Shown here: positions 1 through 5,228 of the stretch, one piece after another | Layout: the number at the start of each line of letters is the position of its first letter | Position numbering within the stretch: the stretch's first letter is position 1 | Source of the DNA: Clostridia bacterium | Lineage (GTDB): Bacteria > Bacillota > Clostridia > Oscillospirales > Acutalibacteraceae | Direction: 5' to 3' | Assembly: GCA_017519685.1 (NCBI GenBank) | Contig: JAFWRV010000072.1 | Coordinates: forward strand, 1-6,695 | DNA: 6,695 nt | Translations under genes and position numbers: made by a program | The notes under the pieces: model-generated | What the model saw: the letters and a program-made list of their open reading frames with translations, nothing else | The model's database searches: none | What the model was told of the DNA's origin: nothing

Positions 1-453
1 TATTGCGTCATTGGTGCAGTAATTCTGTATTTTGTCATAAATCGTAAAGATTTCCTTTTTGTTTTTCAGGTAATCGCCGGCATCAACATTATCGTTTATG
101 AGTGAATGCATATAACGAACAAGTATGCGAAAATCGGAGGGGTATTTATGATAAGCTTCTGCCATAAATGACAGCGAACCATCGCTCCCTTTATACTTGC
201 CGTTATCAAATTTATCAACGATTTCAAGGATTTCTTCTTCATTTTTCGCCATATCAACTCCGAACAGCTCATCTATAGTGATTCCGAAATAATTTGCTAT
301 TGATGGTATCATTTCCATATCGGGATACCCGCCGTTTGCTTCCCATCGCGATACCGCCTGCGAAGTAACGCCGATTGCCTCTGCAAGATCTTCCTGCGTG
401 CGCCCGTCACGTCGCCGGAGTTCGCGTATTCTTTTTCCTAATTCAAGTTGCAT
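1..453 (-). CDS. XRE-family HTH transcriptional regulator, N-terminal part (truncated by window edge)
   Basis: The open frame reads from an ATG at 453-451 to the left edge without a stop, giving 151 residues of a longer protein. Residues 4-64 form a lambda-repressor/Cro-type helix-turn-helix domain; the core is at about 19-40 (TQEDLAEAIGVTSQAVSRWE), with the usual Q20, A24, V29, V34 and W37 pattern, followed by the typical 'IANYFGITIDELFG' end of the domain. The remainder (70-151) is charged and probably helical (YHKYPSDFRILVRYMHSL), resembling the TPR-like tails seen in many clostridial XRE regulators. The start is supported by AGGAGG seven bases upstream. The family binds DNA as dimers and commonly controls its own gene or neighbours; the target here is unknown. 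It reads in the same direction as the sigma/anti-sigma pair at 801-1935 but is separated from it by a terminator and has its own promoter, so it is probably a separate unit. Confidence 0.9.
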   Translation of the reverse strand, partial: MQLELGKRIRELRRRDGRTQEDLAEAIGVTSQAVSRWEANGGYPDMEMIPSIANYFGITIDELFGVDMAKNEEEILEIVDKFDNGKYKGSDGSLSFMAEAYHKYPSDFRILVRYMHSLINDNVDAGDYLKNKKEIFTIYDKIQNYCTNDAI

Positions 454-474
454 AATTGCACCTCCTATTTTTAT

Positions 475-517
475 CACCGGTGTAATTACATCATAGCACG
501 AATTATCGGGAAAGCAA
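475..517 (-). promoter_or_regulatory. Promoter of the XRE regulator with palindromic leader
   Basis: On the minus strand a -35-like TTGCTT (517-512) lies 16 bases from TATGAT (495-490), which is preceded by TGC and so fits an extended -10. Between the -10 and the ribosome site lie two overlapping perfect 8-bp palindromes, GTAATTAC (482-489) and CACCGGTG (475-482). Their position near the expected transcription start is what an operator for the XRE protein itself would look like. The promoter is read from sequence; the operator role is inferred. Confidence 0.5.
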
Positions 518-653
518 TAATCAATTCATTGTTTCAAATCCAAGCGATCGTTGAATTCCTGCTATTCCATTTATGTTAGGCAATAAGTATTTCTTTCGCG
601 GCATTGATTGTTTGAACGGAAGATTATTACCTCTCCAATAGCAGAGTCAAAAG

Positions 654-694
654 AATAGCCGCAATTCCTTGTGAATTAAGGAATTACGGCTATT
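654..694 (-). terminator. Long hairpin, possible second terminator or structured RNA
   Basis: The arms 654-670 and 678-694 are 17 bases each around a 7-base loop. Read as minus-strand RNA all 17 positions pair, with one G-U wobble; read as plus-strand RNA the same position is a C-A mismatch, so the minus strand is favoured. On that strand the stem is followed by AUUCUUUUGA, a weak U-run. It lies downstream of the terminator at 725-759 in the same direction, so it may be a backup terminator for the anti-sigma operon. The rest of the gene-free stretch, 518-653, shows no other convincing signal. Confidence 0.4.
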
Positions 695-724
695 GTGGTA
701 TGAGATATAACCACGATTTACTCC

Positions 725-759
725 AAAAATGAAAAGAGCCGGGGCGAAGGCCTCGGCTC
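725..759 (-). terminator. Rho-independent terminator of the minus-strand sigma/anti-sigma operon
   Basis: Read on the minus strand, the arms GAGCCGAGGC (759-750) and GCCCCGGCTC (745-736) fold around a CTTC loop with a single A-C mismatch and run straight into a T-rich tract (TTTTCATTTTT, 735-725). It sits about 40 bases after the anti-sigma stop codon, which is a normal place for a terminator. A closely related hairpin occurs at 3757-3794. Confidence 0.8.
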
Positions 760-800
760 AATTCGCTATTGATTATTACTTGTTTTGGGATTATAAGTTT

Positions 801-1460
801 TTAATCATTGTTTTCCAATTTACTGTCAAGTTCCGGATTTCCGCAAGGCACACCCTCGTTATGCATGGCTATTTCGAGCCAATCGGGATCAGAAAATACT
901 TCTTCGTTATTATCATTATTAGCGCTGTTTCCTGTCGGCACACACATACGGTTTGTAATATAGTTTCCGTTGGCATCAAACACCAACTCGCACCAACCGT
1001 AATTCCCGGCGTCGCCGCCGATAAATAGCACCGATTTACCGTTTTGGCGTGTGATTTCAAATCTGAAATAGTTATTCCCGCCGACTTTGTCGGTAATATC
1101 GGCTTTGCTGCCGTCATAAACAAAATACAGTTTACCGTCTTCGACAGTGAAAAAGTCCTCTTCAACGGGTGACTCTTCGATTGACACCGCCGTGTAATCT
1201 TCTCCTTCGGTCATTTCACCTTTTGTGCCGTCAAAGAAAGTAAATACAACAAACTTGTTGATTGTATTACTCGCGAAAGTTCTGACCTGAGGAAAGCAGA
1301 ACATAAGAGCTATTATCGCTGCCGCAGAAACGGCAATTTTCAATATTCTGTTTTCAGGTTTGGATACGGTTTTGTTGTTTTGAATTTTTTCTTTGATTAA
1401 ATCAAAATCGGTCTTGTCCATTTTAATCTCACTGATTTTTTCGTTATAAAATCTCTTCAT
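801..1460 (-). CDS. Putative membrane-anchored anti-sigma factor of the minus-strand ECF pair
   Basis: A 219-residue protein predicted to hold the adjacent ECF sigma factor inactive at the membrane. Residues 1-37 are charged and would be cytoplasmic. A hydrophobic segment at about 38-55 (IAVSAAAIIALMFCF) is the only membrane span. Residues 60-219 would lie outside the cell and look beta-rich, with a GNYGWCELVFDANGNY stretch at 152-167 and an acidic, Asn-rich C-terminus with the motif EGVPCGNPELD; cysteines are at 157, 173 and 206. The start at 1460 has AAGGAG seven bases upstream, and the gene overlaps the end of the sigma gene by 17 bases, implying translational coupling. ATG codon 14 is a less likely alternative start because it lacks the well-placed ribosome site. 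Function is inferred from topology and gene order. No zinc-type ZAS motif (HxxxCxxC) is visible. The outside domain is not one I can name. Confidence 0.7.
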   Translation of the reverse strand: MKRFYNEKISEIKMDKTDFDLIKEKIQNNKTVSKPENRILKIAVSAAAIIALMFCFPQVRTFASNTINKFVVFTFFDGTKGEMTEGEDYTAVSIEESPVEEDFFTVEDGKLYFVYDGSKADITDKVGGNNYFRFEITRQNGKSVLFIGGDAGNYGWCELVFDANGNYITNRMCVPTGNSANNDNNEEVFSDPDWLEIAMHNEGVPCGNPELDSKLENND

Positions 1461-1935
1461 AGCTATACTCCTTTAATGCTTCTCTGAGCATTTCTTTTGC
1501 TCTTGTCAGCCGCATTGAAACACATGAAACCGACAGTTTCAGGATTTTTGCTGTTTCTTTCACGCTCAGTTCTTCGTAATAATGAAGGTGAATAACGATT
1601 CTGTAATTCTCGGGAATTTTTTTCAGCGCCGCTGTAAGTTCGTTATCCTTAAAATCATCTTCGTATGCTTCGGCGCTTGAGGGCAATTCGTCAAACGAAA
1701 TAACAGCAGAACGGTTTTTTGATTTAAGAAGGTCTTTGCAGTTGTTTGCCGCCATTTTGAGAATATAGCTTTTTTCTTTACCCTCTGTTATTCTGATATT
1801 GCTTTTCAGCATTTTCAGAAAAACTTCGTGGACAACATCCTGAGCATCACTGTAGGAATTTAAATAAGAATAAGCGAATCTGAATATATCCTGCGCGTAC
1901 TTTTCATACAGTTTTAAAACCACATCATTATTCAC
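1444..1935 (-). CDS. ECF-type RNA polymerase sigma factor (minus-strand pair)
   Basis: A 163-residue protein of the usual ECF size, directing RNA polymerase to a small regulon. Region 2 covers about residues 8-74, with the conserved core SYSDAQDVVHEVFLKML at 27-43 and the promoter-melting part SYILKMAANNCKDLL at 56-70. Region 4 covers about 98-150, with the recognition helix-turn-helix LSVKETAKILKLSVSCVSMRLTRAKEML (123-150, read in two parts). The start codon is GTG at 1935-1933: AGGAGG stands seven bases upstream, and the nearby ATG at 1929 is out of frame. The 3' end overlaps the anti-sigma start by 17 bases. Its upstream region is shared, head to head, with another ECF sigma gene at 2189. 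The family call is firm; the signal sensed is unknown. Confidence 0.93.
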   Translation of the reverse strand: MNNDVVLKLYEKYAQDIFRFAYSYLNSYSDAQDVVHEVFLKMLKSNIRITEGKEKSYILKMAANNCKDLLKSKNRSAVISFDELPSSAEAYEDDFKDNELTAALKKIPENYRIVIHLHYYEELSVKETAKILKLSVSCVSMRLTRAKEMLREALKEYSYEEIL

Positions 1936-1966
1936 CAGTTCACCTCCTTTGCATTGCCGGCCTGAT

Positions 1967-1978
1967 TTGAGATCTCAA
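1967..1978. promoter_or_regulatory. Perfect 12-bp palindrome in the leader of the minus-strand sigma gene
   Basis: TTGAGATCTCAA is fully self-complementary with no loop, so it suits a dimeric DNA-binding protein better than an RNA hairpin. It lies between the predicted -10 (2007-2002) and the ribosome site of the sigma gene that starts at 1935, a typical repressor position. The protein that would bind it is not known. Confidence 0.35.
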
Positions 1979-2001
1979 TAATAAGACGATTTACATTGAC
2001 A

Positions 2002-2032
2002 ATTATACACATTTTCAGATAAAAAATGTATA
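2002..2032 (-). promoter_or_regulatory. Housekeeping-type promoter candidate for the minus-strand sigma operon
   Basis: A perfect TATAAT (2007-2002 on the minus strand) lies about 67 bases upstream of the GTG start. The -35 is weak: TATACA (2032-2027) is 19 bases away, and no TTGACA-like hexamer occurs at 17. An inverted repeat ACATTTT (2009-2015) / AAAATGT (2023-2029) fills the spacer and could bind a regulator. No copy of the ECF motif found at 2110-2140 is seen on this strand. Confidence 0.5.
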
Positions 2033-2109
2033 GTAAAATATAGTTTCGTATCTTTTTTATTATTAATAACCTATGTCCTTACCTCTGACAAAAAAGTTTT
2101 TCAATAAAC

Positions 2110-2140
2110 TGTAACCTTTTGCGTAAAAACATCGTATAAT
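2110..2140 (+). promoter_or_regulatory. ECF-type promoter of the plus-strand sigma operon
   Basis: TGTAACC (2110-2116) is separated by 16 bases from CGTATAAT (2133-2140). This matches the general layout of ECF-sigma promoters in Gram-positive bacteria: an 'AAC' -35 core, about 16 bases, then a 'CGT' -10 core. It suggests the operon is activated by an ECF sigma factor, most simply its own product. The -10 also contains TATAAT, but there is no TTGACA-like partner 17 bases upstream, so a housekeeping reading is weaker. The expected start of transcription is near 2146. Confidence 0.7.
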
Positions 2141-2144
2141 AGGT

Positions 2145-2182
2145 GAAAGAGCTAATGAAAGACACACTCTTTCGGAAAGGAG
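2145..2182 (+). promoter_or_regulatory. Leader with competing stems around the ribosome site of the plus-strand sigma gene
   Basis: CTCTTTC (2167-2173) can pair perfectly with GAAAGAG (2145-2151) at the start of the transcript. Part of it, CTCTTT (2167-2172), can instead pair with AAGGAG (2177-2182), the ribosome site itself, across a 4-base loop with one G-U pair. The two pairings exclude each other, so translation could be tuned. Complementarity is seen directly; any switching is inferred. Confidence 0.3.
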
Positions 2183-2188
2183 AAGCCT

Positions 2189-2746
2189 ATGGATAACGGT
2201 GCAAGTAGCTACCGCCGTTTTCTGGATGGTGACAATTCCGGTCTGCGTGACCTGATAGAAGAATATCGCCTGCCGTTGCAGATGTTTATTCTCTCAATTG
2301 TAAAAAACAACGAAACTGCAGAAGAAGCGGCAATAGAAACCTTTGTTAAACTTGCTTCCAAAAGGCCGAAATATAACGGCAAAGCGTCTTTCAAGACCTG
2401 GCTTTTCGGAATCGGCAGAAATACCGCCGTCGATATGCTGAGAAAAGAGAGAAAAACGAACGCAGTAAATATTGAAGATATTAATGAGCCGGTTTCGGTT
2501 CAGCCCTCTCCCGAGGATATGTATATTAAGGAAGAGAGAAACAGACAGCTTGTTTCATCAATGAAAAAACTGAAAAGCGAGTATTATACTGTGCTGTGGC
2601 TCAGATATTTTGAGGATATGCAGGTAAAAGAAATCGCTTCGGTAATCAAAAAGAGCGAGGGCAACACAAAAGTTCTTCTGAGCAGGGCGCGCGAAGCACT
2701 GAAAAATCAACTCGGAAAGGATGGTTTTGATTATGAGGACAAATGA
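2189..2746 (+). CDS. ECF-type RNA polymerase sigma factor (plus-strand pair)
   Basis: A 185-residue sigma-70-family ECF factor. Region 2 spans about residues 20-88: the NETAEEAAIETFVKLA core at 41-56, then KASFKTWLFGIGRNTAVDML at 65-84, the -10 recognition and melting part. Here the usual acidic residues of the 'AED..Q(E/D)TF' core are partly replaced by alanine (EEAAIETF). A linker with SPEDMYIKEE (107-116) leads to region 4 at about 118-172, whose helix-turn-helix is QVKEIASVIKKSEGNTKVLL (145-164) followed by SRAREAL. ATG at 2189 has AAAGGAG six bases upstream. The 3' end overlaps the next gene by 14 bases. It differs clearly in length and sequence from the sigma factor at 1444-1935, so the two are not a recent duplication. 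An ECF-type promoter upstream suggests self-activation. Confidence 0.94.
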   Translation: MDNGASSYRRFLDGDNSGLRDLIEEYRLPLQMFILSIVKNNETAEEAAIETFVKLASKRPKYNGKASFKTWLFGIGRNTAVDMLRKERKTNAVNIEDINEPVSVQPSPEDMYIKEERNRQLVSSMKKLKSEYYTVLWLRYFEDMQVKEIASVIKKSEGNTKVLLSRAREALKNQLGKDGFDYEDK

Positions 2747-3701
2747 TGAAATATATGATATCGTAATGGACAGGAAAGACGAATATGAGGCTCGCAAACG
2801 CGCAAGAAACAAGCGCATCGGAGCGATAAGCGCGGCGGCGGTTGCCGTAGCAATCTGTGTTATCGCAGGCGTTGCGGCTCAGCGAGGCACAATAACATCT
2901 AAAAAGGCAGAGGGCGGCGCAAATTCAGAGGCAACTTATCCGGAAATCTCGGTATATGAAGAAGAACAAACCGCAGTTTCTTACGCAAATGACGAAGGCG
3001 AAAGCCTAGTAGAAGCAATAACAGAATACACCGGCAAAGAAATGCAGACTACACAAAAGATTTACGGCGGAGCAATCGTGCTGCCGGATGAGGCAACAAT
3101 TCCGGATGAGCACGGTTCAGAGACAACAACCGTTCATCCTGACGAAAGCTCGGGTGGAACATACGGCGGACCTATGATTCCCGCTACACCCGATGCCACA
3201 AGAGCAAAGCCGGGTGTAAAGGTTACCGGCGAAAAAATCACCGATGCCGAAGCAAAGAAATATTTTGAAGAGAACACCTGGCTTGTCTCGTCTCTCTCAT
3301 CAAGCGGCGTGCCAACAGATAATCTTAAATTCTCGGAAAAAGGCTACTGCCATGTTTCCTATGACGGCACCGAGGGCAAGCAGCTCGAGGTCAGGCAAAA
3401 TTTTAGAGATTATCTTGTTTATAACAACGGCAAGCTTGTCGCAATCGTAACTCTGACAAAAGAAAACGGCAAGCTCAGCGCGACGCCTGCGTTCGGAGGT
3501 TCGCACTTTGATGATTTCAATGCTTTTCTTCAGAAGCACAAAGGCGAAAAACTGCTCTTTGTCTATGCAGGCTGGATGGAGATAGTAATTACTCCCGACG
3601 GCGAATGTGTAAATCCGCAGGGATATGATATATCCGGTTATTTTGGCGATCTTGACACCTACAAATATTTTTACTCCGAAGAAGCAACTTATATGCCTTG
3701 A
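2733..3701 (+). CDS. Putative membrane-anchored anti-sigma factor of the plus-strand ECF pair
   Basis: A 322-residue protein taken from the ATG at 2733. An in-frame ATG at 2721 exists, but the ribosome-like GGAAAGG touches it directly, whereas AGGA lies 11 bases before 2733. The chosen N-terminus MRTNDEIYDIVMDRKDEYEA resembles those of other clostridial sigma-linked membrane proteins. Residues 1-28 are charged and cytoplasmic; one membrane segment lies at about 29-50; a long low-complexity linker rich in Thr, Glu, Pro and Gly follows (51-160) and contains two YGG-x-I/M-x-x-P motifs at about 111 and 144. A compact beta-rich C-terminal domain covers about 163-322 (WLVSSLSSSGV, LVYNNGKLVAIVTL, LLFVYAGWMEIVITPDG). 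The 14-base overlap with the sigma gene implies coupled translation. The anti-sigma role is inferred from topology and gene order. I cannot name the outer domain. Confidence 0.7.
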   Translation: MRTNDEIYDIVMDRKDEYEARKRARNKRIGAISAAAVAVAICVIAGVAAQRGTITSKKAEGGANSEATYPEISVYEEEQTAVSYANDEGESLVEAITEYTGKEMQTTQKIYGGAIVLPDEATIPDEHGSETTTVHPDESSGGTYGGPMIPATPDATRAKPGVKVTGEKITDAEAKKYFEENTWLVSSLSSSGVPTDNLKFSEKGYCHVSYDGTEGKQLEVRQNFRDYLVYNNGKLVAIVTLTKENGKLSATPAFGGSHFDDFNAFLQKHKGEKLLFVYAGWMEIVITPDGECVNPQGYDISGYFGDLDTYKYFYSEEATYMP

Positions 3702-3714
3702 GTCTTAAGGTTTT
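3696..3714 (+). terminator. Weak terminator candidate after the plus-strand anti-sigma gene
   Basis: CCTTGA (3696-3701) pairs with TTAAGG (3705-3710), six pairs including one G-U, around a 3-base loop, and is followed by TTTT (3711-3714). It overlaps the stop codon. The stem is short and A/T-rich, so termination would be inefficient; it is the only plus-strand candidate between the two operons apart from the hairpin at 3768-3794. Confidence 0.3.
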
Positions 3715-3756
3715 ACATCTAATCAGGCAAAAAAGAGAATATAACAAGTTAATAAC

Positions 3757-3794
3757 AAAAACAAAAAGAGTCGGGGTCGCAGTGACCTCGGCTC
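3757..3794 (-). repeat. Second copy of the GAGCCGAGG hairpin, terminator-like on the minus strand
   Basis: Arms 3768-3778 and 3784-3794 pair over 11 positions around a 5-base loop; two of the pairs are G-U on the plus strand and A-C mismatches on the minus strand. The T-run (TTTTTGTTTTTGTT) follows the stem only when read on the minus strand. It shares about 40 bases of recognisable sequence with the terminator at 725-759, including the A-run, the outer arms and the flanking CTCAAYTCG, while the inner stem has changed in a pairing-compatible way (GGGGC/GCCTC against GGGGTC/GACCTC). Flanking genes here are all on the plus strand, so a minus-strand terminator has no visible transcript to stop. 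Confidence 0.6.
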
Positions 3795-3845
3795 AACTCG
3801 TATTTATGGTTTGTTTAAGTAATCATGCCACAGAAACCTAAAAAA

Positions 3846-3940
3846 TATCGTTCACAAAAAAGAATAAAACGAACGATAACGCGAACGCAAAAATTAGCGG
3901 TTGCATTTGCGTTCATAATGTGGTATTATATGAACGCAAA
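3846..3940. promoter_or_regulatory. Operator array of five GAACG half-sites upstream of the AlbA/recombinase operon
   Basis: Half-sites lie at 3849-3853 (CGTTC), 3871-3875 (GAACG), 3883-3887 (GAACG), 3910-3914 (CGTTC) and 3932-3936 (GAACG). The first two and the last two each form CGTTC-N17-GAACG with identical spacing. Around them the arms extend to a perfect 8-bp inverted repeat (TATCGTTC / GAACGATA) and a perfect 12-bp one (TTTGCGTTCATA / TATGAACGCAAA). The middle site shares GAACGCAAA with the right arm. The right-hand pair covers the promoter. The most likely use is repression of the operon; recombinase attachment or accessory sites are an alternative. Confidence 0.65.
3901..3929 (+). 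promoter_or_regulatory. Promoter of the AlbA/recombinase operon
   Basis: TTGCAT (3901-3906), a 17-base spacer, and TATTAT (3924-3929). The spacing is ideal; the -10 matches five of six consensus bases and the -35 three. The left arm of the 12-bp inverted repeat overlaps the -35 and spacer, and the right arm covers the end of the -10 and the expected transcription start near 3936, so a bound protein would block polymerase. The leader is only about 25 bases. Confidence 0.6.
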
Positions 3941-3959
3941 ACAGATTGGAGTGTGAATA

Positions 3960-5210
3960 ATGAAAGAGTCAAATGTTTTAGAATATAAAGAAAAAATCAC
4001 CAATACATTTCTTAAAACAGTCAGTGCATTCGCGAATTTCGGAACGGGAGAAATAAAGTTCGGAATTACCGATTCCGGCAAGCCGGTTGGAGTTAATGAA
4101 CCTAAGTCTGCCTGCCTGGATATTGAAAACAAAATAAACGACAGTATTTCTCCTAAGCCGAGATATACGCTTTCGGTTAACAGCAATAATGTTATTACCC
4201 TGACAGTATATGAAGGACTTAATAAACCATATTTATATAAATCAAAAGCTTATATCAGAAACGATACATCTACTGTTGAGGTTGATGCTGTTGAACTGAG
4301 ACGGCTTTTGCTTGAAGGCCAGAATAAATCATTTGAAGATCTTCCGTCAAAGACTCAAAATCTAAAATTCGGTGTACTTGAGCAAAAGCTGAAAGAGCAG
4401 ATATCCATTAAAAAACTTGATGAAAACATATTGAAAACCCTTGAATTGTATTCTGATGATGAAGGTTATAATATTGCCGGTGAGATTCTTGCGGACAAAA
4501 ACAGCTTTCCCGGAATTGACATTGTGCGCTTCGGTGAAAGCATTGATATCATTATGGATAGAAAACTCTGTGAAAAAACATCCTGCCTTGCCCAATTTGA
4601 TGTTGCCTGTGAAATGTTCAAAAAGTATTATCAGTATGAAATAATTGATGGTATGCTAAGAACGGAAAAAGAACTTATCCCCGAAAAAGCATTCAGAGAA
4701 GCTGTCGTTAATGCTATAGTTCACAGAACATGGGATGTAAACGCAAATGTCAGAGTTTCCATGTTCAAGGACAGAATAGAAATTGTTTCTCCCGGCGGTT
4801 TGCCTCACGGTATATCAAAAGAAGAATATCTTGCGGGAAGGCTTTCAATTCTCAGAAATCCGATAATCGGTAATGTGTTTTTCCGGCTTCATCAGATTGA
4901 ACGGTTCGGAACCGGAGTCAAAAGAATAAACGAAGCTTACACCGACAGCGAAATAAAACCAAGGTTTGAAGTGTCAGATAATACAATCAGTGTAATTTTG
5001 CCTACTGTTGAAAAAGAAATACCTTTAAATGAAGATGAAAAAATGATATACACATTTTTGAAAAACAATATTGCCCTTTCGAGTTCTGAAATAGCTGAAG
5101 GGTGCGGGTTCGGAAAAACAAAAACCGTCAGCATTTTAAAGAATCTTGTCAAAAACGGCTATATTAAAACAACAGGTAATGGTAGAGGAATCAAATACAT
5201 TTGTGATTAA
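3960..5210 (+). CDS. AlbA_2 (Schlafen-type) / GHKL-ATPase-like / winged-helix protein
   Basis: A 416-residue three-part protein of a family often labelled 'RecG-related' or 'ATP-binding protein'. Residues about 4-115 match the AlbA_2 (Schlafen AlbA-like) nucleic-acid-binding fold: ESNVLEYKE, then FANFGTGEIKFGITDSGKPVGV (24-45, read in two parts), then YIRNDTSTVEVDAVELRRLL. Residues about 240-345 carry a HATPase_c_4-type region with the N-box FREAVVNAIVHR (245-256; E248, N251), DRIEIVSPGGLPHGIS (271-286) and NPIIGNVFFRLHQIERFGTGVKRI (300-323). Residues about 355-416 form a winged helix (SSSEIAEGCGFGKTKTVSIL, then LVKNGYIKTTGNGRGIKY). It has no helicase motifs, so the RecG label would be misleading. 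The start ATG has GGAG eight bases upstream, and a stop codon lies just before it in frame. It is probably a DNA-binding regulator of the operon; a defence role is possible, as AlbA_2 proteins also occur in defence loci. Confidence 0.88.
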   Translation: MKESNVLEYKEKITNTFLKTVSAFANFGTGEIKFGITDSGKPVGVNEPKSACLDIENKINDSISPKPRYTLSVNSNNVITLTVYEGLNKPYLYKSKAYIRNDTSTVEVDAVELRRLLLEGQNKSFEDLPSKTQNLKFGVLEQKLKEQISIKKLDENILKTLELYSDDEGYNIAGEILADKNSFPGIDIVRFGESIDIIMDRKLCEKTSCLAQFDVACEMFKKYYQYEIIDGMLRTEKELIPEKAFREAVVNAIVHRTWDVNANVRVSMFKDRIEIVSPGGLPHGISKEEYLAGRLSILRNPIIGNVFFRLHQIERFGTGVKRINEAYTDSEIKPRFEVSDNTISVILPTVEKEIPLNEDEKMIYTFLKNNIALSSSEIAEGCGFGKTKTVSILKNLVKNGYIKTTGNGRGIKYICD

Positions 5211-5228
5211 GAGAAATCAGGTGATACG

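Noticed and set aside
729..1028. Open frame of 99 codons on the plus strand
   Set aside because: It lies wholly inside or beside the anti-sigma gene and its terminator, starts within the terminator hairpin region, has no ribosome site, and its product has no recognisable character.
1996..2025. Plus-strand promoter starting with a perfect TTGACA at 1996-2001
   Set aside because: The bases 16-18 positions downstream (GATAAA/ATAAAA/TAAAAA) are poor -10 elements and the site is far from the plus-strand gene; the ECF-type promoter at 2110-2140 is a better explanation.
2721..2732. Earlier ATG for the plus-strand anti-sigma gene
   Set aside because: The ribosome-like GGAAAGG is directly against this ATG, leaving no proper spacing; the ATG at 2733 gives better spacing and a family-like N-terminus.
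2558..2818. Open frame of 86 codons on the minus strand
   Set aside because: It spans the overlap of the sigma and anti-sigma genes in antisense, with no start signal and no family likeness.
3960..5210. RecG-type DNA helicase
   Set aside because: The C-terminal resemblance is to GHKL-ATPase-like HATPase_c_4 proteins often mislabelled this way; no helicase Walker or DExx motifs are present.
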